From NCBI GenBank assembly GCA_024628785.1, contig CP102405.1, positions 1,798,001 to 1,862,000 on the forward strand: DNA of 64,000 nt, read 5' to 3'. The stretch's first letter is position 1. Every line of letters begins with the position of its first letter. The notes beneath the pieces are model-generated. The model did no database searches, had not been told where the DNA came from, and saw only the letters and a program-made list of their open reading frames with translations. Below, in pieces: positions 62,628 through 64,000 of the stretch. The DNA comes from Fusobacteria bacterium ZRK30 (GTDB taxonomy: Bacteria; Fusobacteriota; Fusobacteriia; Fusobacteriales; Fusobacteriaceae). The translations under genes were made by a program, and so were the position numbers.

Positions 62628-63443
62628 ATGAATTACATAACTTTAAAAAATAATAAAAAATTAGCCTATATCTCTGAGGGAGAAGGAGAAGTATTAGTTT
62701 TTATCCACTCATTTTTATGGGACAAGGAGATGTGGAGACCTCAAATAGATTTCTTCAAAGAGAATTTTAGATGTATCTCCATTGATTTAATGGGGCATGG
62801 GGATTCTTCTAACCTCTGTGAAAACAAAGAAAATTACTCTTTGGAAGAGATTTCCAATGACATTTTAGAAGTTTTAGACAGTTTGAATATAAAAAAATAC
62901 CACTACATAGGATTGTCTGTAGGAGGAATGTTAGCTCCTTATATTGCAGAAGATATTAGAGCTACCAGCATGATCATAATGGATTCATATGTAGGAGCTG
63001 AACCTTCAGAGACCCAAGAAACATATTTTCAACTATTAAATAATATAAAAAATTTACAATATATACCTGAACCTATGGCAGAACTGATATCTCCGATGTT
63101 TTTTTCCCCCAAAACAACAAAGGAAAAAAATAAATTATATTTAAATTTTCATAATCATCTATTGAACCTGCCGAAAGAAAATATAGATACCATTGTAGCT
63201 ACTGGATTTGGAATATTTGGCAGAGAAGATACTCTGAATAGATTAGAAAAAATAGATATTCCAACATTATATTTAGCTGGAGAAGTTGATATTCCTAGAC
63301 CGATGAAGGAGTCCAAAGAGATGAGAGATCTTACAAAAAACTCAAACTTTAAAATAATTGAAGGTGCAGGACATATTTCAAATTTAGAAAATCCAAACAG
63401 TGTAAACTCAATAATTCAAGAATTTTTGAATAAAGTCAAATAA
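62628..63443 (+). CDS. Alpha/beta hydrolase
   Basis: 271 residues. Nucleophile elbow GLSVGGML (Ser), acid in LAGEVDIPRP, His in GAGHISNLENP, and the oxyanion His of FIHSFLW. Closest in layout to small esterases and 3-oxoadipate enol-lactonase-like proteins; the substrate is unknown. An AGGAGG-like site precedes the ATG. Confidence 0.9.
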   Translation: MNYITLKNNKKLAYISEGEGEVLVFIHSFLWDKEMWRPQIDFFKENFRCISIDLMGHGDSSNLCENKENYSLEEISNDILEVLDSLNIKKYHYIGLSVGGMLAPYIAEDIRATSMIIMDSYVGAEPSETQETYFQLLNNIKNLQYIPEPMAELISPMFFSPKTTKEKNKLYLNFHNHLLNLPKENIDTIVATGFGIFGREDTLNRLEKIDIPTLYLAGEVDIPRPMKESKEMRDLTKNSNFKIIEGAGHISNLENPNSVNSIIQEFLNKVK

Positions 63444-63615
63444 AATATAGATTTTTTTGAAAGATATAAAGGAAACCCTATAAAAAATAAGTATATTAAT
63501 TTAGAAGTTTTTTTATTTGTTGATTTAAAAAAATGTTTAAGCTGCAGTGAGAATAGAAAAAAATAATAAACTTAGATTCAGTTTTTAATTTCAATAGAAA
63601 AATGGAGGTGACCTT

Positions 63616-63837
63616 ATGATAACTATTGCTACAATTTTACTTTTGATAACTATATTATTTTTATATTTAAAAAATCAAAATAATAAAAAAGTTGAATATG
63701 TATATATAAATGAAAAGACGAAAAAATATCATTTAGAAGAATGTCCATATGCTAAAAATTTAAAGGGTGTTTCTTTAAAAGATGCAGTTAAAAATGGATA
63801 TACACCATGTAAAATATGTAATCATAATCAACTCTAA
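63616..63837 (+). CDS. Membrane-anchored zinc-ribbon-like protein (73 aa)
   Basis: One N-terminal membrane helix (about 2-19), then a metal-binding module: KYHLEECPYAKNL..SLKDAVKNGYTPCKICNHN. The pattern H-x3-CP..GYxPCxxC is the small Ada-like/YHR zinc module often found at the ends of nucleases and surface proteins. On its own its job is unknown. Confidence 0.75.
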   Translation: MITIATILLLITILFLYLKNQNNKKVEYVYINEKTKKYHLEECPYAKNLKGVSLKDAVKNGYTPCKICNHNQL

Positions 63838-63847
63838 TAAAGTTTAA

Positions 63848-63880
63848 CCCTAAAAGGACACTATGAATAGTGTCCTTTTA
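63848..63880 (+). terminator. Terminator
   Basis: AAAAGGACACTA / TAGTGTCCTTTTATT. Confidence 0.9.
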
Positions 63881-64000
63881 TTTATTCATAGAATTTATTA
63901 AAGATTAACTTCTTTAAAAGAACACCTATAAAACACCATAACTTTCAGAATTAAGGGCTCTTTGATAACCTTTGCCATTACCTGAAAAATTTTATTAAAT

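Overview
The window reads as chromosome of an AT-rich, anaerobic, diderm bacterium, most likely a marine-type member of the Fusobacteriota (Psychrilyobacter / Propionigenium / Ilyobacter neighbourhood). This is inferred from three things. There are oxygen- and NO-defence enzymes of anaerobes (hybrid cluster protein, rubredoxin, desulfoferrodoxin). There is an outer membrane (a type V autotransporter with an OmpA tail, a trimeric YadA-type adhesin, a MipA/OmpV barrel). Control is Firmicute-like (glycine and adenine riboswitches, strong AGGAGG ribosome sites, intrinsic terminators). No rRNA, tRNA, CRISPR array or prophage was seen.

Layout. 1-8 kb: end of hcp plus rubredoxin, a methyltransferase, a transposase relic and a large autotransporter. 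8-11 kb: a scarred stretch with a truncated MarR gene, a fatty-acid desaturase with a broken partial copy, and a second transposase relic. 11-17 kb: flavodoxin, a two-gene FMN-binding set, DoxX, peptidase E, two GNAT acetyltransferases, a YwqK-like protein and MipA. 17-24 kb: a Crp/Fnr-type regulator with a palindrome that recurs at two other promoters, a diguanylate cyclase, and an ECF sigma / permease / di-cysteine peptide module. 24-32 kb: MscS, small lipoproteins, a TPR lipoprotein, adenine deaminase behind an adenine riboswitch, and a tandem array of small secreted proteins beside a MarR-type regulator. 32-42 kb: lipoprotein, cNMP-domain protein, threonine aldolase behind a tandem glycine riboswitch, a CDF transporter, and the operon asd-hom-lysC-thrB-thrC behind a Thr/Ile-rich leader peptide and terminator. 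42-53 kb: two MerR regulators, a MATE pump, a FUSC gene disrupted by an IS30-family element, and two YczE-like paralogues flanking an XRE-cupin regulator. 53-64 kb: a trimeric adhesin set, a Fic-like protein with a ruined active site, desulfoferrodoxin, an MscS gene broken in a TA repeat, GDPD, an S24-like orphan, VOC and alpha/beta-hydrolase proteins, and a likely small RNA.

The strongest candidate for an undescribed system is at 19.5-21.7 kb. Two near-identical ECF-type promoters (same -35, same -10, same 17-bp spacer) precede a SigZ-like sigma gene and a UPF0718/ArsP-like permease gene. The permease is followed by a missed 53-residue peptide with two copies of a CC-x3-hydrophobic-DK motif. 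The same motif forms the C-terminal tail of the sigma factor. This looks like a self-regulated thiophilic-metal or metalloid response, but the ligand is not known. The second candidate is the 29.8-31.5 kb array: three small secreted proteins and a MarR-type regulator share a 14-bp operator-like sequence at five places. The third is a likely Crp/Fnr regulon of three promoters, which includes an unannotated 49-residue protein and a probable 80-nt small RNA. All functional links are inferences from sequence read by eye; no search or folding program was run.
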